A program made the translations under genes and the position numbers. Positions 55,330-64,000 of a stretch of 64,000 nucleotides of DNA are shown piece by piece. The stretch lies in contig NC_080542.1 of the NCBI RefSeq assembly GCF_028640845.1, positions 66,105,064 through 66,169,063 of the forward strand. The letters are read 5' to 3'. The notes under the pieces were generated by a model. The model was not told the DNA's origin, searched no databases, and saw nothing but the letters and a program-made list of their open reading frames with translations. Every line of letters starts with the position of its first letter. Position 1 is the first letter of the stretch. The DNA is from Ahaetulla prasina. Its lineage: Eukaryota > Chordata > Lepidosauria > Squamata > Colubridae.

Positions 55330-55616
55330 AGTCCATCACTCTGCTAAACAAATAATTCCCTCAACACTGTCAAACTATTTACTAAATCTGCACTACTATT
55401 AATCTTCTCATAGTTCCCATCACCAATCTCTTTCCACTTATGATTGTATGACTGTAACTTTGTTGCTGGCAATCCTTATGATTTATATTGATATATTGAC
55501 CATCAATTGTGTTGTAAATGCTGTACCTTGATGAACGTGTCTTTTCTTTTATGTACACTGAGAGCATATGCACCAATACAAATTCCTTGTGTATCCAATC
55601 ACACTTGGCCAATAAA
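55330..55616 (+). mobile_element. LINE 3' UTR that ends in an ATTCT array
   Basis: The same family as the minus-strand fragment at 7555-7975. A short coding remnant (LLNKQIIPSTLSNYLLNLHY) is followed by the UTR with TCCACTTATGATTGTATGAC, TTGTTGCTGGCAATCCTTAT, and CAATCACACTTGGCCAATAA just before the array. The R4 tail and this block meet at a palindromic GTGCAATGATC/GATTATTGCAC-like junction. Confidence 0.78.
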
Positions 55617-55687
55617 ATTCTATTCTATTCTATTCTATTCTATTCTATTCTATTCTATTCTATTCTATTCTATTCTATTCTATTCTA
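55617..55687 (+). repeat. (ATTCT)n microsatellite at a LINE 3' end
   Basis: About fourteen perfect units, equal to (AATAG)n on the other strand, starting directly after AATAAA of the LINE tail. Expansion of this pentanucleotide at LINE 3' ends is described for colubroid snakes, which is the main hint to the host lineage. Confidence 0.95.
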
Positions 55688-55689
55688 AA

Positions 55690-56645
55690 AAAAGTTAATA
55701 TCTGTGTGGCAAGAGAAAGGAAGTGACATCACTGAAATAAAATGCTTTTCCCACTTCTTTTTGTGAGGTATATCCACTTAAGGATTGTGCCCAGGTCTGG
55801 ACCGCTGGGAACTTATTGTGTGGGCTGCTTCACTGCTGAGCCAATTTCTTTTTGGCTGTGGTACATTTCAAACTGAAGTTAAGGATACTCTTTGGAACTT
55901 ATGCATGTAAATAAAAAGAGTTGGTGTCCACAGGCAAGAGAGCAAATAAAAAGAAAGATGCTAGACAAAAAGGGTTTGGATGTAAAAACAATTTTGCACA
56001 CAGTTCTGTGGATGTTTATTCTGAAATAAGGCTTAAACGAGTAATGTATCAAGTGAGATTTATTTTCCAGAAAATCTGCACAAAACTGAAGACTTCCACT
56101 GCAATTTTAAAGGCATGTACTTGAATACAATGAATACTAGAACCCAGTATGAAAGCTATTCTAGGTTTCTATATATAATAATAAAACTGGATGAATTTCT
56201 TCTTCTGAAACTCTGCTATTCAGTGTAACATACATTTGGGACCTGTAATAAATGTTTCTGTACATCAGCTTCTAAGAAGTCTTGTCCAGAGTTCTCAGAA
56301 GCACAGCAACTAGGCTTTTCTATAGAATACTCTATATTTTTAAAAGTTTTAAGCAAATCAGTTCTCACCGGGGGGGGGGGTTTCTTATCTTTTTTGTAAG
56401 CTACTACTGAATATTCTGGATTTTTGGGAAGTCATCAAACATCCCCAATGAATTGATTTTATGCAAATGTGCCTTCTACCATGTTTAGTGAAACATAATG
56501 TTCCATAGGGTTTATGTGAGCCTAGGGCAGAGTTAGCCTTGAACTTTGCATTTGAACTTCCCAGAGACTGCTAGGAGGATCTGCTGGCTGTAAGTGGGGG
56601 AGACTGAGAGGGAGTACAGAGGACAAAAGTATATGATATGCAAAT
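55690..56645. other. unique-looking DNA, nothing recognised
   Basis: No gene seen. A run of eleven G lies near 56370. Confidence 0.45.
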
Positions 56646-56880
56646 CAGAGGTGGGTTTCAGCAGGTTCTGATCAGTTCTGGAGAACCAGTAGCAGAAATG
56701 CCCCCATGTATTCTCTGCCTCCCAAGTCCTAGCTGATTGGGAGGAAATGGAGATTTTGCAGTAACCTTCTCCTGGAGTGGGGTGGGAATGGAGATTTTAC
56801 AGTATTCTTGCCCTGCCATGCCACACCCACCAAGCCACACTCACAGAACCAGTAATAAAAAATTTTGAAACCCACCATTG
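56646..56880 (+). mobile_element. hAT-type MITE, 235 bp, with 8-bp target duplication
   Basis: Starts CAGAGGTGGGTTTCAGCAGG and ends GAAACCCACCATTG (reverse complement CAATGGTGGGTTTC). The flanks ATGCAAAT (56638-56645) and GTGCAAAT (56881-56888) agree at 7 of 8 positions. The interior resembles the MITE at 16806-17023. Confidence 0.88.
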
Positions 56881-56893
56881 GTGCAAATCATAT

Positions 56894-57320
56894 ACCATAT
56901 TTTTCAGAGTATAAGACACACCTATTTCCCCCCAAAAAGAGGGTGAAAATACGTCTTATACTCCGAATGTAGCCCTGCCCAGCTTCTCAAATGGAGATTC
57001 AAAGGCTGAAAAAAGCATCAGAAACTAAGCTTCAGAAAAAAAGCCAAACAGAGCTTCAGAAAAAAAGCCCCAAATAGAGCTTCAGAGGCCTTTTTTCTGA
57101 AGCTGTTTTGGAGGCTTTCAGAGGCAGAAAAAAGTTTTTTCTGAAACAGAGTTTCAGAGGCAGAAAAAAAAGCAAAAAAAAGTAAGGCTCACAACCAAGG
57201 AACCTGTTGCTAAAATTCACCTCTGGGAACAGCTGATTGGGGGTATTCCGGGAGGCAATCCACCAGCCAATCAGCTTTTTTCTTATTTTCCTCCCCAAAT
57301 CTAAGGCGCGTCTTATACTC
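56894..57320 (+). mobile_element. MITE of the CATATTTTTC...TATAAGACAC type, right tip missing
   Basis: The left end CCATATTTTTCAGAGTATAA then GACACACC has an inverted counterpart at the right (GGCGCGTCTTATACTC), but the last dozen bases are absent where CR1 sequence begins. The interior has GCTTCAGAAAAAAAGCC units in tandem. No coding capacity. The left end also occurs at 32283. Confidence 0.72.
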
Positions 57321-57910
57321 ATACTAATGACATTGACTGGGAAACAAACTCTGCACCAAGTGGAAGATCCAACAGGTTCCTAACAAACTAGCAGAGAACT
57401 TTGTTTCCCAAAAAGTAGAGAAGGGAACAAGGGGATCAGCCATATTGGACTTAATTCTCACTAACAGAGATTAAATGATAGTATACTGTTGTGACAAAAT
57501 AAAAAAAAAGATATTGAAGTTACAGGAACTTTAGGGACGAGTGATCATGCAATATTGGAATTCAACATTATGCAAGCACAAGCAATAGAACAAAGTCAAA
57601 CTAGAGTCTTGGACTTTAAAAGAGCTAATTTCAATGAACTTGGAGAGAGCTTGGAAAAGATTCCATGGATGAGAATCCTCAAGGGGAAAAAACTCAAGAA
57701 ACTTGGGAAATTTTGGAAAGTGTGATTATAAAAGCCTAACCTAGCACAATACCAATGAAGAAGCAAAATAACAGCTCTCCAAAGAAACCAGCATGACTGC
57801 ATAAAGAACTCTGACAAATTGAAAGATAAAAAGGACAAGTATAAAAAGTGAAGGAGGGACACATAACCAAGGCAGAATATTAGCAAATAGCCCAAGCCTG
57901 CAAAGATGAA

Positions 57911-58450
57911 GTGAGGAAAGCTAAGGCTCACAATGAACAAAGGCTTGTGACAAAAGTAAAAAATTACAAAAAAAGCTTCTTCCAACATGTTAAAAACAAG
58001 AAAAAAGTCAACGAAACTATTGGTCCATTGGAGGGAGGTAGTGGCAAGAAGGTGACAAGCAACAAGGAGAAAGCAGAACTACTTAACTCATTTTTTGCAA
58101 CTGTCTTTACACAAAGGGACAAAACAGTCCAACCTATCAAAAACAGCACCACAAAAAACAGATTAGGAACACAAGTTAAAATAGGGAAGAAAATGGTAAG
58201 TGAGCACCTGTCTACCCTAGACAAGTTCAAATCACCAGGACCGGATGGATTACACCCCAAGGTTCTGAAGGAACTGGCAGACGAGATCTCAGAACCACTG
58301 AAGTATATCTTTCAAAGATCCTGGAGCACAGGGGAACTGCCAGAGGACTGGAAAAGAGCTGGTATAATTTCCATCTTTAAAAAAGGGAAAAAATTAGATC
58401 CAGGAAACTACATACCTATCAGCCTGACCTCAAGATTCTGGAAAAGATAA
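57911..58450 (+). pseudogene. CR1 ORF2, start of the RT domain
   Basis: A 179-codon open frame. It covers the basic linker after the endonuclease (KVKNYKKSFFQHVKNKKKVN), GPLEGGSGKKVTSNKEKAEL, LNSFFATVFTQRD, and the first RT blocks SEHLSTLDKFKSPGPDGLHP and LPEDWKRAGIISIFKKGKKL, with NYIPISLTS at the end. A frameshift near 58430 precedes the DNA-element insertion at 58492. The ATG is internal and not a natural start. Confidence 0.85.
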
Positions 58451-58957
58451 TCAAGCAATGAATCAGTGAACACCTAGAAGCAAACAAAGTACCGTGTTTT
58501 CCCACGGTCTTATTTTTTTTTGACCCCCCAAATAAGGGCTTGGTCTTATTATCAGGGGCTCTTATTATTTGGGGGGTGCAGAAGATGGCAGGCGTGGGAC
58601 TGGATGTCCCATCACTGCCATTGTTTCCCTCCCTCCTTGTTCTTCACACCACCCAAGCAGCCTAATACGTTGCACCCCTCCCCAATGGCAATATTTGCTT
58701 TCCTTCCCTGCCATCTCTTTATTGAGAAGGGGGGCAGGTGGGGGGGGCAGCAAGACACGTGGAGCAAGACATGGCTTCCCTTGCCGTCAATTCTCCCCCG
58801 CTCAGCAGGCTCCTGCTCCTCGTGACAGGGCTCCTGCTCCTCGTGAGTGAGCCACCCACTCCCTTTAGGGATACAATTTGGGGGTGGCAGGTGGGGTGGG
58901 TGAGAAGCGAGAGGTGCATCTTACCATTCCATCTCCATCACATTCCTTGCTGCTGTG

Positions 58958-59054
58958 TCCAAGGAAACATACTGTAAAAGAAAACTTTATTGTGAGTTCA
59001 ATCAAATTTCTCGAAGTCACAATAAGGTTTTCTTTTACAGTGTGTTTCCTTGGA
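58958..59054. repeat. central hairpin of the foldback element
   Basis: The arms 58958-58995 and 59017-59054 (38 bp each) are inverted copies with two mismatches (CATACTG against CACACTG, and ACTTTATT against ACCTTATT). The loop is 21 bases. Arm text: TCCAAGGAAACATACTGTAA then AAGAAAACTTTATTGTGA. Confidence 0.93.
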
Positions 59055-59222
59055 CCCAACGGCGAGGAAAGCGATGGAGCTTGAAAGGTAAGACTTGCGT
59101 CCCGCTTCTCATCTGCCCCACCTGCCACAATGAGGGTGGCTAAGCAAGGGGCAGGAGCCCTGCCATGCCTGGCGATGGGGGGGAGAACAGACAGCAAGGG
59201 GAGCCTCATCTCGGTCCACGTG

Positions 59223-59641
59223 TGTTTTGGCTCCCGCCCCCGAAACTGGCCCCGTGCCCGAAAGTGCCTTGGAGCAGGGCCCACTGCCAGAAAGTGACTC
59301 GGAGCCAGGCCTGCTGCAAGAAAGTGACTTAGACAGTGAGGGGGAAGGGCCGTCGGGACTTACCTCGGAAGCACCAGCCTCCCTGGATCAGCTCCAGGAG
59401 GGCAGGCCTAGGAAGTGCTGAGTCATGGAGCCACACCCCACAGGATATAAAAGGCAGCAAGAGCTGATGTGTCTCTTTGTAGCAGGCAAATCTATGGATT
59501 GACTAGAGCTGAAGGTTGTGACTCACCAGCATCTTGGCAGCTAACAAGGGCTCTTGGCAGGTGCTGGCTCTTTTGCTGCCAGAGCTGATAAGAGCCGGCT
59601 AATTAAGCCATTGTTCGGACAGAGGTGAGGAGGACATAACA
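59223..59641 (+). mobile_element. solo LTR, 419 bp, inside the foldback element
   Basis: Starts TGTTTTGGCTCCC and ends GGACATAACA. The flanks ACGTG (59218-59222) and ATGTG (59642-59646) differ only by C to T at a CpG, the change expected from methylation decay of a 5-bp duplication. A TATA box GGATATAAAAGG lies near 59443. The U3 part contains repeated GAAAGTGACTYGGAGCC-like units (59260-59340). The palindrome arms on each side join up when the LTR is set aside. Confidence 0.8.
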
Positions 59642-61549
59642 ATGTGTCTTGTTTCTCCCGCACCCCACCTACCACCCCTCTTGATAAAAAGACAATGGGA
59701 AGGGGAAGCAGTCAGGCTGCTGTTGCCATTTGGGTGGGGTGGGACATGCTGGGCCGCTCAGACAGTGCAAAGGACAGGGAGAGGAGGGCATGTCCCCCAT
59801 TCCCCTCCCCCCTTTGGCCTCGCCTCAACTCATTTTGGTTGTGCAGCAAGCAACCAGTGGAAATAGTGGAACTGTCTGCACATGTGTGTAAGTAGTTGGT
59901 GGTAGGGACTTATTTTGCAGGGGTGGCTTATATTTTCGCATGTGCTAAAAAACCCAATTGGTCTTATTATCCAGACATCTCTTATTTTTGGGAAAACACG
60001 GTAATAACCAAAAGCCAACATGGGTTTATCAAAAATAGATCATGCCAGACTAATCTTATTGCATTCTTTGACAAAGTGACAAAATTAGTCAACCAGAGGA
60101 ATAATTTACTTGGACTTCAGTAAGGCATTTGATAAAGTAGACCATAACCTACTACTAGTTAAAATAAAAAAATGTGGGTTAGAAAAGAATCACCACCAGA
60201 TGGATTTGTGACTGGCTGACCAACTGCGCTCAATGTGTAATACTCAATGGAACTGCATCTAAATGGAGGGAAGTATGCAGTGGGGCACCCCAAGGTTCTG
60301 TTTTAGGCCCAGTACTCTTCAACATCTTCATCAATGATTTGGATGAAGGGATAGATGCGGAACTCATCAAATTTCCAGACAACACCAAGCTGACAGGAAT
60401 AGCCAACACTCCAGAAGATAGGCTTAAGATATAGAAGGATCTTGACAGATTGGGAGCTATCTAACAAAATGAAATTCATTGGTGAAAAAAGTAAAGTTCT
60501 GCATTTAGGAAAGAAAAATAAAATGCACAGATACAGTAAATATGGTACCTCGCTCAATAGTAGTAACTGTGAGAGGGATCTTGGAGTCTTAGTGGACAAC
60601 TATTTAAATATGAGACAGCAGTGTGCAGCAGCTGCCAAAAAAGCCAACACAGTTCTAGGCTGCATTAACAGAGGGATAGAATCAAGATCATGTGAAGTGT
60701 TAATAAGGCCACACTTGGAATACTGTATCCATTTTGGTTACCATGATGTTAAAAAGATAATGAGACTCTAGAAAGAGTCCAGAGAACAGCATCAAAAATG
60801 ATTAGGGAACTGGAAGCTAAAACATATAAAGAACGGTTGCTAGAACCGGATATGTCTAATCTGATGAAAAGAAGGACTACGGCTGACATGATAGCAGTGT
60901 CCAATATTTCAGGGGCTGCCACAAAGAAGAGGGAGTCAAACTATTTTACAAAGCACCTGAAGATAGGACAAGAAGCAATGGGTGGAAACTAATCAAGCAA
61001 CCTAGAACTAAGAAGAAATTTCCTGACAGTTAGAACAATAATCAGTTGAACAACTTGCCTCCAGAAGTTGTGAATGCTCTAATACTGGAAGTTTTAAAGA
61101 AGATATTAGATAACCATTTGTCTGAAGTGGTGTAGGATTTCCTACCTAAGCAGGGGGTTGAACTGGAAGACCTCCAAGGTCCCTTCCAATTCTTTTATTC
61201 TGTTTTCTGAGCCTACCAATAGCTCTTGCTAATTCCCCATCCATTAGAGTTAGGAGGCTAATCATGATCTAAGGCAGTGAAGCAACTGCATCTGTAGTGA
61301 AGTAATTGCCATTGCTGTCAACTTCCTATAAGATGTCACAACATTGTGGAGAAGGCTGAAGCCCATATGAAACACCACCATTATGTAACTGCTCATGAGA
61401 GGTAGTGATGCCATTGGAAGGACACAGTATCCGATAACAATATAACTATTGGTGAATCCCTCCCACTTGACTCTTCATTGAAAACGAATAGGAAAATGTA
61501 CCAGCCATTTGAGTTTATGATTAGTAATATTAGTAATGTTAGTAATTAA

Positions 61550-61710
61550 GAATCCCTGGTGCTCTCTGAGCCTGTTAGTTTGCAGACAGATTTCATTACC
61601 TGAGTAGATAACATCATCACTGTTAATAAGTGTTAGTTCCCTGTTTATATAGTAGCTTTCCCTTCCAGCTAGATGAGAGTGGAAGTGTGGTTTCTCCTCA
61701 GTAGTACTTT
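61550..61710 (-). mobile_element. short repeat with hammerhead-like motif, second copy
   Basis: Shares GCTCTCTGAGCCTG, TTTCATTACC, ACATCATCACTG, CTCCCTGTTTATA and TGGTTTCTCCT-like text with the block at 16400-16660, in the same order and orientation. No ORF. Probably a terminal piece of a Penelope-like family, inferred from the ribozyme-like core. Confidence 0.5.
61581..61620 (-). ncRNA. hammerhead-ribozyme-like motif, core mutated
   Basis: On the minus strand: GTGATGA, one base, GTTATC, loop TACTCA, GGTAAT, GAAA. Stem II pairs at all six positions with two G-U pairs. The first core base is G where the consensus has C, so activity is unlikely. The spacing equals the motifs at 2321 and 16441. 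Confidence 0.5.
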
Positions 61711-63535
61711 AGTTAAGGTATTGGGGGTTTTTTTGCTATACAACCCCAACATACCTCTTCGTCTAATTGTATTTTTACCAAGAACCAGAACAAACAACAT
61801 AGTCCAAAAAATTAATCTATGGATGTAAAAAAGTACTGTGAAGTCAAATGAAACCATTTTCTTCTATTTTAAGTCTGATTTTTCTGTAGTGAGGAGTTGA
61901 TCAAATGTTCACTCCTCTCTGTGAGGTGTTTAAGGTTTTGTAACTTCTTTGATTGTGTAGTTTGTACAAATTACAAAGAAGTAGCTAAGCAACCAACAGC
62001 AGTTCCTTTTCCTGACAGCGTAACCTCATTCTTGCCAAAATTATCATTGGCCCAAGATGATGTGGCTAGTATTTGATGGCTTTATTCTTTATGGAAAATG
62101 AATAGAGGCAGACATGTCCCCACATGTCATTGCTGTATCTGAAAGAAAGTACTGGAAGAATAAACAAGTATTAATGTAGTGGATTAAGGAATGGTGGTAT
62201 ATTGTGGAGTACAAATGCCATGTTCTGGATTGTTAGGGTTAATGAGTCACTAATGTGATTGGATCACATTCACCATAAACTCCAAAAGAAGTATTCAGCT
62301 CCTCAGGTCTGCCCACCGCCCCGCCCCCGCCCCCCCAGGCTGCACTGTAAAACTCCAGTTCACTGTTTGCCAGTGATGTAGCTCATGCACGTCAATAATG
62401 TCTCCCAGTAATAATTCTGCAGTAGCAGATAAGCTACACATTTGCTCCCAGCATGGATATTTATGATTTCATACCACTAAATTCTAACTCTAAAGACACA
62501 AACTATCATTTATTGATCTGCAAAGTATTCTATTGCTTTCCAAGTGGAATATAGATGGTATGAATGCCTGGATTTTATGAGATTCCAGAATCAACTCAAA
62601 AGAACCAAGTGCTTTTCAATATAACAAGTCTTCTAGGTTCTTTGGAACTATCAATATCATCACAATCTCATGATTCATGATGTTATGCTAAAATAGGCAT
62701 AGCACTAACCATACAACTGACAGCAGATATCAAAATATGATTGGACTTGCAATATAAAAGATGTGCACAAATAAGACACATGTAAAATGTATGTCTTTAT
62801 GCATATATTCTCCATCCTAGTACCTCAAACAACTATGTCTAAAAATAATTTTTAAAATAAGAGTGTCATAATTCATCTGAATAATCACAGAAAATACAAT
62901 ACACCAACATTTCTATAGAACATAATATTGCACCAGTGCTTAGCATAGATTTTTTTAATCTTAATCAAACATATTAGATTTTACTAAATAAAAAGTTTGT
63001 TTACTACCTAGTTTCTTTTTTTAAAAAAACCCCTTTTTTCATTCAATCATATTCAGTTTTCAAAGACTTTTTGTTATATGTGTAAGAAAGGATGTTATGG
63101 ATGAATAAATATCAATTAACAAATAAACAATTAACTTTATGTTTTTCAAATATTCTTAACTCACAAAGACAAGAACTGTTTCAGAAAGAAGGTAGATCTA
63201 TTAAAGGAGCAAGATGACCTTCCCTGACCCCTCTCCCAAGCTTTCTTGTGAGAAGTTTTATATCCAAATATATTTTATTCTTTTATAATGTTTCCATTTT
63301 TCCTTAAAATACTAACAGAATCCAAATGATCTGAGAATTAATGTCTCCACTAGATAATTGACAGACAAGCTGAAATTAAGTTAACCAACTAAAATTAGCA
63401 AACTTCCTCAAACCCCAATAAGTTACCTTAATCCACATATCAAAGGATAAGGTCTGCAAACACAAAATTAATTAAATTAGGTTTTCCAGAAGAACTGCAT
63501 ATTCACAAAAATAAACATACCTAAACACAAGTGGT
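61711..63535. other. AT-rich DNA with one C-rich run
   Basis: No gene seen. At 62311-62339 there is a C-rich tract (CCGCCCCGCCCCCGCCCCCC) whose complement could form a G-quadruplex. Confidence 0.5.
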
Positions 63536-63539
63536 TAAT

Positions 63540-64000
63540 ACCACTTTATAATGCCTTGGTAAGGCCACACTTGGAATATTGCATTCAGTTTTGGTCGCCA
63601 CGATGTAAAAAGGATGTTGAGACTCTAGAAAGAGTGCAGAGAAGAGCAACAAAGATGATTAGGGGACTGGAGGCTAAAACATATGAAGAACGGTTGCAGG
63701 AACTCGGTATGCCTAGTTTAATGAAAAGAAGGACTAGGGGAGACATGATAGCAGTGTTCCAATATCTCAGGGGTTGCCACAAAGAAGAGGGAGTCAAACT
63801 ATTCTCCAAAGTACCTGAGGGTAGAACAAGAAGCAATGGGTGGAAACTAATCAAGGAGAGAAGCAACCTAGAACTAAGGAGAAATTTCCTGACAGTTAGA
63901 ACAATTAATCAGTGGAACAACTTGCCTGCAGAAGTTGTAAATGCTCCAACACTGGAATTTTTTAAGAAAATGTTGGATAGCCATTTATCTGAAATGGTGT
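63540..64000 (+). mobile_element. CR1-clade LINE, 3' part, cut by the window end
   Basis: Open or nearly open CR1 C-terminal text: [80 protein letters not shown], and LRRNFLTVRTINQWNNLPAE at the end. This is the least decayed CR1 fragment here, so it serves as the internal reference for the others. The 3' UTR lies beyond the window. Confidence 0.92.

Larger units (their letters stand above)
58492..60001. mobile_element. palindromic (foldback) DNA element with TA duplication
   Basis: The ends are CCGTGTTTTCCC and GGGAAAACACGG, a perfect 12-bp inverted repeat. The flanks are TA at 58490-58491 and TA at 60002-60003. Without the LTR at 59223-59641 and one copy of its duplication, the element is about 1.09 kb. 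It is an imperfect palindrome along its whole length: for example, the left arm GCAAGACACGTGGAGCAAGA and TCCCTTGCCGTCAATTCTCC pair with right-arm text around 59160-59225 and 59642-59720. The centre is a 97-bp hairpin. The reading frames on both strands are palindrome by-products. It has the same TIR family as 54999-55125. Confidence 0.85.
57322..61205 (+). mobile_element. long CR1-clade LINE, split by a 1.5-kb DNA element
   Basis: The left part (57322-58489) holds the end of the APE endonuclease ([20 protein letters not shown] near 57540, VLDFKRANFNELGESLEKIP), then RT: KSPGPDGLHPKVLKELADEI and LPEDWKRAGIISIFKKGKKL. The right part (60004-61205) holds [51 protein letters not shown], the altered catalytic box FPDN (60372-60383, where FADD is usual), CERDLGVLVDNYL, and the C-terminus. 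The 3' UTR ends GACCTCCAAGGTCCCTTCCA. ORF1 and the endonuclease N-terminus are missing. Frameshifts and stops throughout. Confidence 0.92.

Noticed and set aside
56994..57180. Tandem GCTTCAGAAAAAAAGCC units as a separate satellite
   Set aside because: They lie within the MITE at 56894-57320 and are only a few units long.
58520..59290. Several overlapping ORFs on both strands of the GC-rich block
   Set aside because: The block is an imperfect palindrome, so matching frames appear on both strands. None has a family motif.
1..64000. Host gene exons, rRNA, bacterial or phage defence systems
   Set aside because: I checked both strands for extended frames with recognisable domains. All recognisable domains are from retroelements, so no host gene can be supported from the sequence alone.

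Overview
The window reads as intergenic or intronic DNA from a squamate reptile, most likely an advanced (colubroid) snake. The evidence is its repeat content: a Bov-B LINE 3' end, several CR1 and L2 LINE fragments, R4/Dong-clade LINEs, Penelope-like elements, a tRNA-derived SINE of squamate type, hAT MITEs with 8-bp target duplications, and a LINE tail that runs straight into a long (ATTCT)n array, a pattern known from snake genomes. I found no host protein-coding exon, rRNA or functional tRNA gene. Every recognisable protein signal belongs to a transposable element, and nearly all are broken by stops, frameshifts or truncation.

Layout. 0-8 kb: CR1 tail, a minus-strand Penelope-like element with a GIY-YIG endonuclease (2.24-3.68 kb), a hAT MITE, an L2 3' end, a second, badly decayed Penelope-like element (5.6-6.1 kb) and two more LINE tails. 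8-20 kb: mostly featureless AT-rich DNA with scattered CR1/L2 tails, a Bov-B 3' end split by a hAT MITE (16.7-17.3 kb) and a solo LTR (18.3 kb). 21-27.4 kb: a head-to-tail cluster of three R4-clade LINE copies, one split by another LINE that itself carries a hairpin-rich hAT element, followed by a solo LTR. 28-33 kb: mostly featureless. 33-39.4 kb: an L2 3' end, an unclassified repeat with degenerate tandem units, a Gypsy-type element with PR-RT-RNaseH-integrase and one LTR, a SINE and an antisense gag-like frame. 44.8-55.7 kb: a second R4 cluster; its first copy has a 941-bp tandem duplication of the reverse transcriptase region and is split by a CR1-type LINE, an L2 and a SINE that is itself split by another L2. 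56.6-61.2 kb: a hAT MITE, another MITE and a long CR1 copy split by a palindromic TA-flanked DNA element that is in turn split by a solo LTR. The window ends inside another CR1 copy.

No operon or pathway is present. What can be read is a relative insertion history, recovered from target-site duplications and from pairs of related copies that act as filled and empty sites for each other. The observation most worth testing is a set of three antisense hammerhead-ribozyme-like motifs (2321-2358, 16441-16476, 61581-61620). All share one spacing plan, and their stem II pairing is largely kept although the stem sequences differ. One lies in the terminal region of the Penelope-like element; the other two lie in short repeats with no visible ORF. 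Also notable are the R4 tandem duplication, the R4 copies ending in trinucleotide repeats, and the three-layer CR1/foldback/LTR nest.
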